Assembly: GCA_005799205.1 (NCBI GenBank)
Contig: SYHM01000036.1
Coordinates: forward strand, 1-37,032
Origin: Planctomycetia bacterium
GTDB taxonomy: Bacteria > Planctomycetota > Phycisphaerae > Phycisphaerales > SM1A02
DNA: 37,032 nt
Direction of reading: 5' to 3'
Shown here: piece after piece, positions 9,546 through 18,936 of the stretch
Numbering within the stretch: position 1 is the first letter of the stretch
How the letters are laid out: each line of letters begins with the position of its first letter
Made by a program: the position numbers and the translations under genes
Notes under the pieces: model-generated
Told to the model about the DNA's origin: nothing
Seen by the model: only the letters and a program-made list of their open reading frames with translations
Database searches by the model: none

Positions 9546-10490
9546 ATGACACGAAGAATTCCATCCCCGACTTGGCAGTTGTTAAGTATTGCGCTGTGTG
9601 TGGCACTTGGACTGACCGCACGACCGACGATGGTCCTCGCGCAAGGCGGCGGATCGTCTGCAGATCCTCCACTGCCGTGCGAGTCCATCGAGTTGCTTTG
9701 TGGCGCACACGGACCTCGTGGCGACCCCGCCGAGGACCCAAACTGCGAGTGCGGCTTGGGAGAGTGGGTTCGCATTGACACTCCGCCAGACCTCGATCCA
9801 GAGATCCCGGTCAACATGCGAATCGCACGATCTGCTGACTTCGTTGATTGGAAACTGCAGTGCACCCGGAGGGCAACTGCATCTCTGGTCAGCGTTGAAG
9901 TGGACGCCTCTGCAGTGAGCCATTTTGGTGCGACTGGCAGCGATACAACCAAGGCGAAGGCGAGTTGTTCTGGAGGCTGGCGAGAATTGTGGCGAGGAAC
10001 CCTGCCGGCCTGTCCGCGTCGTGTCAGTCTCGCGGCGATTGGAAGCGGTTCGCTGTCGATCGCCGCGAGTTGTGCCGCAGAACCTGGCTGCACCGCGTCA
10101 GCTGCAACCTCTGCATCAGGCTCTGCGTCGAGTCGCGGCGATGCAAGCGCGTCGATCGACGGACTCCATCTCGACGGTACGGTCGGCTTTCAAGAATCAT
10201 CTCACAGCACTGAGCTCAGTGGCAACTTCGGCGCGACCGTGGACTTCATCGCTCCATCCATCGATGGTTCGTTGTCGAGTGAGCGGCGGTGGTCCGTGAA
10301 GGGTGATGGATCGGCGACTGGAACGCTCTCGTACACAGTCAAGCCCAATCGCACCTACTGCGCGTTGACGAATCTCCCGATTCATGCGCATTGGGACTTG
10401 AGCGCGGTCGCGACGACGGCACTCAGCGTCGATCGTGGCGGCACTGCCGCCGCGACAGCGGGTGCAACCATGTTGCTGAGGATCCAGTGA
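9546..10490 (+). CDS. Secreted hypothetical protein (Cys-containing)
   Basis: Signal peptide MTRRIPSPTWQLLSIALCVALGLTARPTMVLAQ; GGAGGA SD-like upstream of ATG 9546; no family recognised. Confidence 0.75.
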   Translation: MTRRIPSPTWQLLSIALCVALGLTARPTMVLAQGGGSSADPPLPCESIELLCGAHGPRGDPAEDPNCECGLGEWVRIDTPPDLDPEIPVNMRIARSADFVDWKLQCTRRATASLVSVEVDASAVSHFGATGSDTTKAKASCSGGWRELWRGTLPACPRRVSLAAIGSGSLSIAASCAAEPGCTASAATSASGSASSRGDASASIDGLHLDGTVGFQESSHSTELSGNFGATVDFIAPSIDGSLSSERRWSVKGDGSATGTLSYTVKPNRTYCALTNLPIHAHWDLSAVATTALSVDRGGTAAATAGATMLLRIQ

Positions 10491-12340
10491 TGGCTCGAAC
10501 GACGTTTGCGGCGTTCCTCCTTGCACTCAGCATGGCGGTGATCACACGGGCTCAGGTGCAGGAGGAGGGCGCGGGGGCGCGCTCCCTCCTGTATGGGGCC
10601 TTTGATGAGCTCGTCCGTTCGATGCGCGACCAGTTTGCAGCAGAGGATCACGCCTTGCTCGTGGGGAGAAAACTCTCAGTCGATTGGTCGCTCGCGCCTG
10701 CGCTCTTGATACGAGACATCATCGACGGCCAGCCGCCAAGTCATTGGTGCGCACACCTCGACGACGGATACGGATCGGCCGACCCGCTTTCTATCCAACC
10801 GCAATTCGTTCCTCCCGAGGTTGCGATGGGATGCGACCGATTGCGCTCGCACTTCCACGAGCTCGAAGTGGAGTATCTCGCCGAGCGCCAAGAAGGAACA
10901 GGAGCTGAGGTTCCACCAGCAATCTCATGGAGGTGCCTCTTCACATCGACGACAACGCGGATGCGCACAAGCTGGTACGAGCCGCAGGTCAGCCTGCGCG
11001 GCATCGACTTCCCACTTCCTGCTGATCGCACACTCCTCGAGTGGGACGCACGTTCGATGCGAGTTCGTGTGCTCGATGGTTCAGCCCACTTAGAAGCAGT
11101 GTGGCCACAGGCAGTGCCGACCTTGGACAACCTTGGAGACTGCTACGACCTCTTTGACACATTGCGCGCGTGGCACTGGTCGAAGCGACTCGATGCATCG
11201 GGCCACGAGGCACGCGCACTGGCGTGCACTCACGGCGAAGATCAGCACATCCCTCGGACGGCTACCTGGACCCGTCTTGGCGAGGGCGCGTGGCAGCTCT
11301 CGATCGCTCTGCGACCTGCGGTTGCTGAGAGGAGTGCGGGATTTACAGTGGAACAAGTTGGGATCGACCCCAACTCGCCTCGACCGGGACGCCTGACCGC
11401 GCGAGTGCCGATCGTCGAGGAGGGGACCCAGTTGCTCATTCGGTTTGAGGCGCCGAGCGAGCCCGACCCGCGCTCGCGAGAGAGCAACTTGAACGGGGCC
11501 TGCTTTCCCCAAAGGATGTCACTGCTGGTCGATCAACGAGAAATCGCGTCTGCGACTCTTGCGCCGATCCAATGTGGAGTCGTCCGCGATCACGCGGCTC
11601 CCGATCCCCTGCTGCCGACTGGTGCCTGGGCCGATGCGATCATGCGCACTCGACTCGCTCAAGAATCGCCAGCGGTGCCAGATCCCTACCCAGCAGCGCT
11701 GTTGACATCACGATGGCCAGTTGACGTTGTACGCGCTCGACTCACGGCGAATTCGTGGGTCTTCGCGATGCGCGGAGACGCAGCGGGGGTCATCGAGGCG
11801 CAGACCGCAGCACAAGTCCTCCGTCAACGAGCCGGCCTCGGCCACCACCAGCTTGCGGCGCTGCAGACTCTCGCTGAGTCTTTCACCCTCGCGGATGCCC
11901 CCGACAATGTCATCAGCACCGTTGCACTCCGACATGCACTTGCTGCGAGCGAACTTGCAGACGAGGCGCTTGTGCCAGCGTGTCTTGCTGCAACTGGCTC
12001 GGGACGATTCTGGGCTGCGCTCGACATCGCACGTGCTGCGCTTTCTCGGCTCGAGCACGGCGACACCACCGCTTCGCGATGGCACGCCGTCGAGGCAGAA
12101 TTGCTCCACTGGTGCGACGATCCAGCGTCGCACTGTGCACGCGGAGCCGACCCCGCTGTTCTCTTGTTCGCGGAGCGATACAGACTCGACCTCCCATCGA
12201 TCTCGCAGCGAGTTCAACCGCGCCAGCCCCTCTCGACAGTCGATGGGCGTGCCGCTGGGATTGCCTATCGAGTCGTCGATGCGTGTCTCAGTGCGCCCAT
12301 GCCCCCCATGCCACCCATGATTACTCACGACCATCGATGA
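10490..12340 (+). CDS. Secreted hypothetical protein, about 616 aa
   Basis: ATG 10490 overlaps the previous stop (TGATG); signal peptide MARTTFAAFLLALSMAVITRAQ; no family recognised. Confidence 0.75.
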   Translation: MARTTFAAFLLALSMAVITRAQVQEEGAGARSLLYGAFDELVRSMRDQFAAEDHALLVGRKLSVDWSLAPALLIRDIIDGQPPSHWCAHLDDGYGSADPLSIQPQFVPPEVAMGCDRLRSHFHELEVEYLAERQEGTGAEVPPAISWRCLFTSTTTRMRTSWYEPQVSLRGIDFPLPADRTLLEWDARSMRVRVLDGSAHLEAVWPQAVPTLDNLGDCYDLFDTLRAWHWSKRLDASGHEARALACTHGEDQHIPRTATWTRLGEGAWQLSIALRPAVAERSAGFTVEQVGIDPNSPRPGRLTARVPIVEEGTQLLIRFEAPSEPDPRSRESNLNGACFPQRMSLLVDQREIASATLAPIQCGVVRDHAAPDPLLPTGAWADAIMRTRLAQESPAVPDPYPAALLTSRWPVDVVRARLTANSWVFAMRGDAAGVIEAQTAAQVLRQRAGLGHHQLAALQTLAESFTLADAPDNVISTVALRHALAASELADEALVPACLAATGSGRFWAALDIARAALSRLEHGDTTASRWHAVEAELLHWCDDPASHCARGADPAVLLFAERYRLDLPSISQRVQPRQPLSTVDGRAAGIAYRVVDACLSAPMPPMPPMITHDHR

Positions 12341-13763
12341 CCTGCACATCAGGTCGACTCACACGAAATCGATCGACTCCCGCGGATGTGGTTGCACTCG
12401 ACCACAGGTAAAGCTTCTGGAGCGACTTGAGGTTCCGAAGCGAGTCGAGCCCTCGATCGGTCAGAGGAGTCGCCACGAAGTTGATCGACCGCAGATTCGG
12501 CAGCGTTGCGACAGCAGCCGCGACATTGTCTCCTGCCTCAGTGTGATCCAGCCGAAGAGCACGAAGGTGGTTGAGTTGAAGGAACGAACCTCCAACAAGG
12601 TCTCCGAACTCCCCGTGAGCAAGGTTCAGGATCACAAGAAACTCTGCGAGTGAAGTGATGCGCTCGAGGTCGTTCGCCGTCACTGGCGGGGTCGCGCGTG
12701 ACGCATCCACTTCGAAACTCGAGCTCCCAGCCGCCACTGGCGCGACCGAGATTCCTCGCTTCGCGAGCACGCGTGTCTCAGCCTGAATTCGCGCGAGTTC
12801 ATCCTGAGTAAGCGAGCGCTCTGGAATCGACCACCCCGAGTCACTGAGCGCACCAGGGGATGTGGTCGCCCCTCGCGGCGCTCCCTGCGAGATCCACTGC
12901 CGGATCAGTGCAATCTCGCCTTGCGGCACACGATCGCCTTCTGGAGGCATTGCGCCTTCGTCATCCGCGGGCAACTCGATGTAGTTCACCATCAAACTCG
13001 CCAGCACATCGCCAGGCTTCACAACCCACTCTCCCGCGCGCTCCGCGGTCATCCGGTCGTAGTCGTCGAGTCGGACGCCGCCCTTTTTCTTGCCGTTGCC
13101 GTGACACTCGTAGCAACGAGACTTCAGAATTGGCACGATCTGTGAATCAAAATCGATCACTGCATCACCATGAGCCACAACAACGGGGGCTGATTCACCG
13201 CTCGCAAGCACCACCTCCGGCGCGGAAGCGATACCGAGCCGCTCCTTCGCGGCACGGACTGCGTCATCGCGCTGAGCCCTTTCAGTCTGGTCAAGTGCGG
13301 CCCACACGGCGTCAGCGAGGTACGAATCTCCATACACCATCGATCCGCCAAAGTGGCCTGTGAGCGAGACCGCTCCAGCGGCAGCGATCAGAGTCATGCG
13401 CCACAACCCCACGCGGCCACCCAGTCGCCTCTGCTGGATCACTCCCCCGCCAACTGCGAGGGCGAGCAGGACCACGGCTGAGCCGACCCCAAGCCACCGA
13501 TGAAGAAAGAGGGTTCCTGAACTCGGGTGTGATTCATACTCAGCGCTACACCAGCCACTTGCCGCTGTCGCGAGCGACGCGATTGCCGCGAACCAAATCG
13601 CGACAAGCGCAAATGCTGAGAGTGCTTGATCGCGGCGAATCGCTCGCCAGCACTCAACGAGTGCCGCTGCGACGGCGAGTGCGATCGGAAAGTGCACAAA
13701 CACGGGATGCAGCCGACCCAGAACAGTCAGCCACGCATCAAGTGGAAAAGCTGCCACAACCAT
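12321..13763 (-). CDS. Membrane protein with DUF2231-like N-terminus, planctomycete cytochrome c (PSCyt1-like) domain and C-terminal leucine-rich repeats
   Basis: LHPVFVHFPIALAVAAALVECW; CYECH heme motif in ILKSRCYECHGNGKKKGGVRLDDYD; LNHLRALRLDHTEAGD..LPNLRSINFVATPLTDRGLDSLRNLKSLQKLYLWSS. Confidence 0.85.
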   Translation of the reverse strand: MVVAAFPLDAWLTVLGRLHPVFVHFPIALAVAAALVECWRAIRRDQALSAFALVAIWFAAIASLATAASGWCSAEYESHPSSGTLFLHRWLGVGSAVVLLALAVGGGVIQQRRLGGRVGLWRMTLIAAAGAVSLTGHFGGSMVYGDSYLADAVWAALDQTERAQRDDAVRAAKERLGIASAPEVVLASGESAPVVVAHGDAVIDFDSQIVPILKSRCYECHGNGKKKGGVRLDDYDRMTAERAGEWVVKPGDVLASLMVNYIELPADDEGAMPPEGDRVPQGEIALIRQWISQGAPRGATTSPGALSDSGWSIPERSLTQDELARIQAETRVLAKRGISVAPVAAGSSSFEVDASRATPPVTANDLERITSLAEFLVILNLAHGEFGDLVGGSFLQLNHLRALRLDHTEAGDNVAAAVATLPNLRSINFVATPLTDRGLDSLRNLKSLQKLYLWSSATTSAGVDRFRVSRPDVQVIDGRE

Positions 13764-13799
13764 CAGTTCAAGAATAGCGCAGCTCGCAGCCCACTCAGC

Positions 13800-15008
13800 C
13801 TATGCAGGGCTGCAGTGCGATCGAAACGCACTGCCGCGCAAAAGGAACTCGGCGATTTGTTCGGCGCTGTCAGGTGGCGGCAGCACTTGGAGTGCCTTGC
13901 GCATTGCGTAGCGCGCTTCGCCAGACCCCATCAACGCAAGAACGCGGGCGCCCAGCCCAGCCGCGTTCTTCTGTGGATCTACCGCGTCGAGCTCCATCGC
14001 CGCTGCCCCCGCGTTCACAAGTGGGAGCGCATTCTCGCGCTGATGCAAGTCGTGGTGGTACGGGTAGGGAGCGAAGACCGTGGGAGTTTGATTCGCCTGC
14101 GCCTCAGCGACTGAACTCGCCCCAGCCCGACTCAGTGCGAGATCAGCCGCTCCCCATGCAATTCCGATTCGGTGCATGAAGGGCACCACCGCCGCGCGGA
14201 CTCCCGACTCACGCCAAGCCCGTTCGTATCGCGTGACGCCCCCCACGGGGTTTGCGCCGCACAAGTGCAGCACCTGCCAGTTCGCGAAGCGATCCGCATG
14301 TACTCGCGCCAAGTACACAGCAAGTTCGTTCAGACTCTGCGCTCCCTGTGACGCCCCTGTGATCAAGAGCACGGGGACGGCCGGATCGAGTCCGAGTTCG
14401 GCGCGACAGAGTTCCTTCGACGCTGGTGCGATTGCGATCCTGCGAATTGGCATCCCAATGACGGCAGTGGCGAATCCAGGAATCCCTGGGACGGCAACAG
14501 CCGAAACCGTTTGCGTCGCAGATCGAGCCACCAGTCGATTGGCTCGGCCAGGCGTTGCATCGAGATTGACCAGCAAAACTCGTACACCGGCACGCCTCCC
14601 AGCACGCGCAACGACAGGAGTCACGAATCCGCCGAGAGAAACGATCCAGTCTGGCTTCGTACGAGCGATGAGCGCGCGCGCATCCGCCCTCCCGCGGGTG
14701 ATCCCGACAAGGAATCGAATGAACTTGCGCGGATCGGTCGAGAATGGCTGCGCGCGGATCGGCGCAAACTCGGCTCCAGCCTCTCGCAACATCGACGCAT
14801 CGATCGCTCTCGACGAACATGCGAAAATGGTTCGGGCGCTCGGATGAAGCGACCGGATGCGTTCAGCGATCGCCAGCCCTGGAGCGATGTGACCGCCAGT
14901 CCCGCCGCCAGCTAGGAGAATCACGGGGGCCCCACCATTCCCTGAGCTTGTGTTCAGTCGATTCGTGTGCCACCTCCCTGATTCGACGCCAACGACCGCC
15001 CCAGTCAT
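13800..15008 (-). CDS. murG: UDP-N-acetylglucosamine--N-acetylmuramyl-(pentapeptide) pyrophosphoryl-undecaprenol N-acetylglucosamine transferase
   Basis: VILLAGGGTGGHIAPGLAIAERI, ITGASQGAQSLNELA, ALSRAGASSVAEAQANQTPTVFAPYPYHHDLHQRENA. Confidence 0.94.
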   Translation of the reverse strand: MTGAVVGVESGRWHTNRLNTSSGNGGAPVILLAGGGTGGHIAPGLAIAERIRSLHPSARTIFACSSRAIDASMLREAGAEFAPIRAQPFSTDPRKFIRFLVGITRGRADARALIARTKPDWIVSLGGFVTPVVARAGRRAGVRVLLVNLDATPGRANRLVARSATQTVSAVAVPGIPGFATAVIGMPIRRIAIAPASKELCRAELGLDPAVPVLLITGASQGAQSLNELAVYLARVHADRFANWQVLHLCGANPVGGVTRYERAWRESGVRAAVVPFMHRIGIAWGAADLALSRAGASSVAEAQANQTPTVFAPYPYHHDLHQRENALPLVNAGAAAMELDAVDPQKNAAGLGARVLALMGSGEARYAMRKALQVLPPPDSAEQIAEFLLRGSAFRSHCSPA

Positions 15009-16222
15009 TGCGCGGCCCGTGCGTGGGAACCTACAACCAGCGGATCATCGCCCACTGAGTGGCTGTGGCTTTCAACTGCTTCCTCTCGCGCGAGCCTTCG
15101 GTCCATCGAGATGATGAGGCCGAGTGAAAAGCATGTCAGCATCCAGCCTGTGCCGCCTCGCGAAAGCAGTGGAAGCGCGATCCCCTTTGTTGGAGCGAGC
15201 CCGGTCACAACAAGGATGTTGATGAGCGCTTGAAACCCGATCGTCGCGAGCACACCGAGCCCAACCAATTGCGAGTATGGATCAAGTCTCGGCGACTGCA
15301 CAGTGCCGCGCACCCCACGGGCCGCGCCGATCACAGCCCATCCGCATCCGAGCAAGAGTGCGTAGAGCGCGATGACGAGGAACGCTCCGATGATTCCTGT
15401 CTCCTCACAGATAATCGCGTAGATGAAATCGGTTGTCCCCTCTGGCAAGTATCCAAACTTCTGGACGCTGTTGCCAAGCCCTCGACCAGTGAGTCCTCCG
15501 CCACTGATCGCCCCCATCGACTGAATGATGTGATACCCAATTCCCTGTGAGTCGGCGTACGGATCGAGATAGGCGATGATGCGATTCACGCGGTATGGGC
15601 TCACAATGATCAGCCCTATAAATCCGACGATCGCCACAGGGGCGAGCAGCGCGGCGTGCCACCAGCGACAGCCCGCAGCAACCACCACGATGAGGGCGAT
15701 CAACATCACAAGGGTGGCCGTCCCGAGGTCTTCGATTGCGATCCCCATCGCCACGAGCGCTGTGAATGCGATCGGAGGAAGGAATCCACCCCAGAATGAC
15801 TTCAGCCGCTCGCCTCGAGTGCAACACCACCACGCAAGAAGCAGCGGCATTCCCCACTTGGCAAGCTCGCTTGGTTGAAAAGTGATTGGCCCGATGCTGA
15901 TCCAACGGCTCGCTCCATTCACTTCGCGACCGATTCCTGGCACGTGCACGAGCACGATTCCCGCGAAGATCATCGCGATGATCGGCCAGACTGGATTCCA
16001 GATTCCGCGCGCGGCCCCCAACCTCTCGACAGAAATCCGCGCACCAATCAGCAGGCAGAACGCCGATGCGACGGCGAAGAGAGTTGAACGACCCAGGAGG
16101 ATCGCCTCAAAGGTCGTGCTGCCCTCTCCCGAGACGTCAAGGCTCGCCGAACTCACAAAGACCACCCCCATCACGAGGAGGCAGATCGCGCACAGACCGA
16201 TACCGTGACCAGCTCTCAGCAC
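15005..16222 (-). CDS. ftsW: Peptidoglycan polymerase FtsW (SEDS family)
   Basis: GREVNGASRWISIGPITFQPSELAKWG, DLGTATLVMLIALIVV, PEGTTDFIYAIICEETGIIG, LPLLSRGGTGW; ATGA overlap with murG. Confidence 0.93.
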   Translation of the reverse strand: MLRAGHGIGLCAICLLVMGVVFVSSASLDVSGEGSTTFEAILLGRSTLFAVASAFCLLIGARISVERLGAARGIWNPVWPIIAMIFAGIVLVHVPGIGREVNGASRWISIGPITFQPSELAKWGMPLLLAWWCCTRGERLKSFWGGFLPPIAFTALVAMGIAIEDLGTATLVMLIALIVVVAAGCRWWHAALLAPVAIVGFIGLIIVSPYRVNRIIAYLDPYADSQGIGYHIIQSMGAISGGGLTGRGLGNSVQKFGYLPEGTTDFIYAIICEETGIIGAFLVIALYALLLGCGWAVIGAARGVRGTVQSPRLDPYSQLVGLGVLATIGFQALINILVVTGLAPTKGIALPLLSRGGTGWMLTCFSLGLIISMDRRLAREEAVESHSHSVGDDPLVVGSHARAAQ

Positions 16223-16294
16223 CGTGCATCTATCGGCAACTCTGTGTCGCTTCCACCAAGATTGCCACGCTGGGTAGTACCCTCACCCCTCCGT

Positions 16295-17902
16295 ATGGTG
16301 CCTGTCTACCTCGAAACATTCGGATGCCAAATGAACGAACTCGACAGCGAACTTGTCGAGGGACAATTGATCGCGCTGGGGTACACGATGGTTCGGCACG
16401 TCGACGAAGCGTCCATCATTCTGTTCAATACATGCTCAGTTCGCGAGCAAGCCGAACAGAAGGCCTATAGCCGGATTGGCATCGTCGGAGCGCGAAAACG
16501 CGCGGGTGAAGAGCTCATTTTGGGAGTCATCGGCTGCATGGCTGAGCGGGACGGGCTCGACCTCTTTCGGCGCCATCCACAGGTGGACCTCATGTGCGGC
16601 CCTGGCGAACTCGATCGACTCCCACAACTCATCGACAATGTTCGGCGCACCCAGTCCATGCAGCGGCAGGGTGATGCAGACCCCCTTGCGCTTGCGGATC
16701 GCAGTGCGCTTGCAGGTAACCGGAGTCGCCGTTCGACGACGCTTGCTGCGGCTGAAGACAACCTTGAGTCCCTCGACCTCTCGAGGGCATTCACACCCAG
16801 GTCCCGCTCAACCAAAGAGCACAGCGCTTACGTGCGAATCACACGTGGATGCAACAAATTCTGCACGTACTGCGTCGTCCCCACAACGCGCGGCGCTGAG
16901 GTTCATCGCCCACCAGATCACATCGTTGAGGAATGCAAGCGACTCGTCGACGCGGGGGTGGTCGAGATCACGCTGCTCGGCCAAACGGTCAACCACTACC
17001 GATATCAACATGGCACAGCCGTGACCGTCGATGGTCGAGAGGCGCCTCAAGTGGGACCTGGACTCTCTGCCTTTCGAACCGCCTACTCAGGAACAGCGCG
17101 CATCACGACATTTGCTGCGCTTTTGCACAGAATCCACCATGAGATCCCCGCACTGCGTCGTTTGCGCTTCATCACGAGTTATCCGCGCGATTTCGGCGAC
17201 GACATCCTCGCAGTTCTGCGCGATTCACCGCGGATTTGCCGCTATCTGCACGCGCCAGCTCAGAGTGGATCCGACCGAATCTTACGACTCATGAACCGTG
17301 GATACACCGTGAGCGAGTACACCGAGTTCATCGATCGGTCACTGGGGATGCTGCCTGATCTTTCAATTGCTGGCGACTTCATCGTCGGATTCCCGACCGA
17401 GAGCGATGAAGACTTCGAAGCGACTTGCGCACTCGTGAAACGCATTCCGTACAAGAACAACTTTATCTTTAAGTATTCGCCGCGACCTGGAACCACCGCG
17501 TTCGAGCGACTCAAGGATGATGTGCCCGACGCAACCAAGCGGGCACGAAACAACCACCTCCTCGCACTTCAGACCGAGGTATCTCGGCAAGTGCATCAGC
17601 GAATGGTGGGTGCGACCGCGGAGGTTCTTTTCGACGAAGTACGAGTGCGTCGAAGCCCTCGCGCTAAGGCGATTTCGCCACAACTCACCCTGCGAGGAAA
17701 GCCTTTCCACGAGGCAACTGTCGGCCACACTGACGAAGGGCACGAGCAAGTGCAATGCGTCGGGCGAACCTCCGGCGATCTGATTTGCGCCATCACCTGT
17801 AAATCTGAGGAATCTGCCTCATTTTTGATTGGAAAAACTGCTTTTGTTGAGATCACGGCTGCCACTCCGCTCCTCCTCAGCGGAGCACTGACTCACTCGT
17901 AG
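16295..17902 (+). CDS. miaB: tRNA-2-methylthio-N6-dimethylallyladenosine synthase MiaB
   Basis: VYLETFGCQMNELDSELVEGQL, radical-SAM RGCNKFCTYCVVPTTRGAEVHRP, HAPAQSGSDRILRLMNRGYTVSEY, FIVGFPTESDEDFEAT. ATG 16295 chosen over the in-frame upstream extension. Confidence 0.95.
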   Translation: MVPVYLETFGCQMNELDSELVEGQLIALGYTMVRHVDEASIILFNTCSVREQAEQKAYSRIGIVGARKRAGEELILGVIGCMAERDGLDLFRRHPQVDLMCGPGELDRLPQLIDNVRRTQSMQRQGDADPLALADRSALAGNRSRRSTTLAAAEDNLESLDLSRAFTPRSRSTKEHSAYVRITRGCNKFCTYCVVPTTRGAEVHRPPDHIVEECKRLVDAGVVEITLLGQTVNHYRYQHGTAVTVDGREAPQVGPGLSAFRTAYSGTARITTFAALLHRIHHEIPALRRLRFITSYPRDFGDDILAVLRDSPRICRYLHAPAQSGSDRILRLMNRGYTVSEYTEFIDRSLGMLPDLSIAGDFIVGFPTESDEDFEATCALVKRIPYKNNFIFKYSPRPGTTAFERLKDDVPDATKRARNNHLLALQTEVSRQVHQRMVGATAEVLFDEVRVRRSPRAKAISPQLTLRGKPFHEATVGHTDEGHEQVQCVGRTSGDLICAITCKSEESASFLIGKTAFVEITAATPLLLSGALTHS

Positions 17903-18048
17903 CCCCCCCTAAGAGCGCTTTTTCGCGGTTATTTTGTCTCACAAAACTTGACTCAACCTAGATCGGGGTTAGGTTGCAGGTGGAGAGTCTGGAAAAGGGA
18001 TGTGTCGATCCTGTATCGCTTCCCCCTTTTTGGAAAGGTCTCGTCCCT

Positions 18049-18699
18049 ATGAAATCTTACGCAGTTCTTGGCGCAGTGGCGCTCATCTCGTCAGCCGCGA
18101 GCGCGACATTCACCGGCATCACGGTCACTGAAACGACCGTCGGTGGGCGCACCGTTTCGTCCATTTTCGCGAATTTCAGCGTCTCCACCGACCGAATCCT
18201 GAACGTCTTCGACTTCATGAATGTTTCGGGATCGATGAACGCCCTTCACACTGACACCGCCTTCGGTGACATCGATACCGACGGCGACGGCTATGCCGAC
18301 GTCTTTGGCGCAACTGGCGCTTGGTCACAAACATTCAACAGCACCGCTGGCATCCCATCGGACTCATTCGTCTCGATCGGTACGCCAGGACCAGTTGCTC
18401 TTGACCCTGGCTTCACTGGTCCATTCGTGAGTGGTTCGATTGCCAACCTCTCGGGTTGGTATGACAGCACCCCAGGTTCACAGAACCTCGCTGGTGCGAC
18501 CCTCAAGATCAAGATCATGCAGCTCGCACGTGCAGTCAATAGCGCCTACTACACCGCAAACTTCACAGTCGGCTACGCCGCTCTTGGAAGCACAACGGCT
18601 CAGTTCGGTGCGGGTACCTACACCGTTGGAACTCCAGCGCCAGGCGCAGTTGCTCTGCTCGGCCTTGCTGGCCTCGTCAGCCGCCGTCGTCGCGCCTAA
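18049..18699 (+). CDS. Secreted protein with PEP-CTERM-like C-terminal sorting signal
   Basis: Signal peptide MKSYAVLGAVALISSAASA; C-terminal PAPGAVALLGLAGLVSRRRRA (motif, TM segment, Arg cluster). Confidence 0.85.
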   Translation: MKSYAVLGAVALISSAASATFTGITVTETTVGGRTVSSIFANFSVSTDRILNVFDFMNVSGSMNALHTDTAFGDIDTDGDGYADVFGATGAWSQTFNSTAGIPSDSFVSIGTPGPVALDPGFTGPFVSGSIANLSGWYDSTPGSQNLAGATLKIKIMQLARAVNSAYYTANFTVGYAALGSTTAQFGAGTYTVGTPAPGAVALLGLAGLVSRRRRA

Positions 18700-18761
18700 G
18701 CGGCACGGCCTTCGGCGGGGCTCTCAGGTTCTGACCTGAGGACCCTTTGGGAAGCGATTTC

Positions 18762-18796
18762 AAACCACCACCTCTAAAAAAGGTGGTGGTTTTTTC
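18762..18796 (+). terminator. Rho-independent terminator
   Basis: AAACCACCACCT-CTAAAAA-AGGTGGTGGTTT followed by TTTTCC. Confidence 0.85.
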
Positions 18797-18936
18797 CTTT
18801 ATAATTTGCAATAGTCTGATCCTGTGGAATAGTCTCGGCGTTGCCAGATCGCCTCAGGGCATTGGCGGTTCGGAGTGGATGGGAAAGCGGACCGAAGCTG
18901 GGAGGCTTCGACCCGATCGAAAGGGAAGTGGAAAAG

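Noticed and set aside
12296-12320. Short CCCATGCCCCCCATGCCACCCATG micro-repeat
   Set aside because: Encodes a PMPPMPPM tail at the end of the secreted ORF; too short to be a meaningful repeat array.
16205-16294. Upstream in-frame extension of miaB overlapping ftsW
   Set aside because: Conserved MiaB sequence begins at MVPVYLETFGCQMN (ATG 16295).
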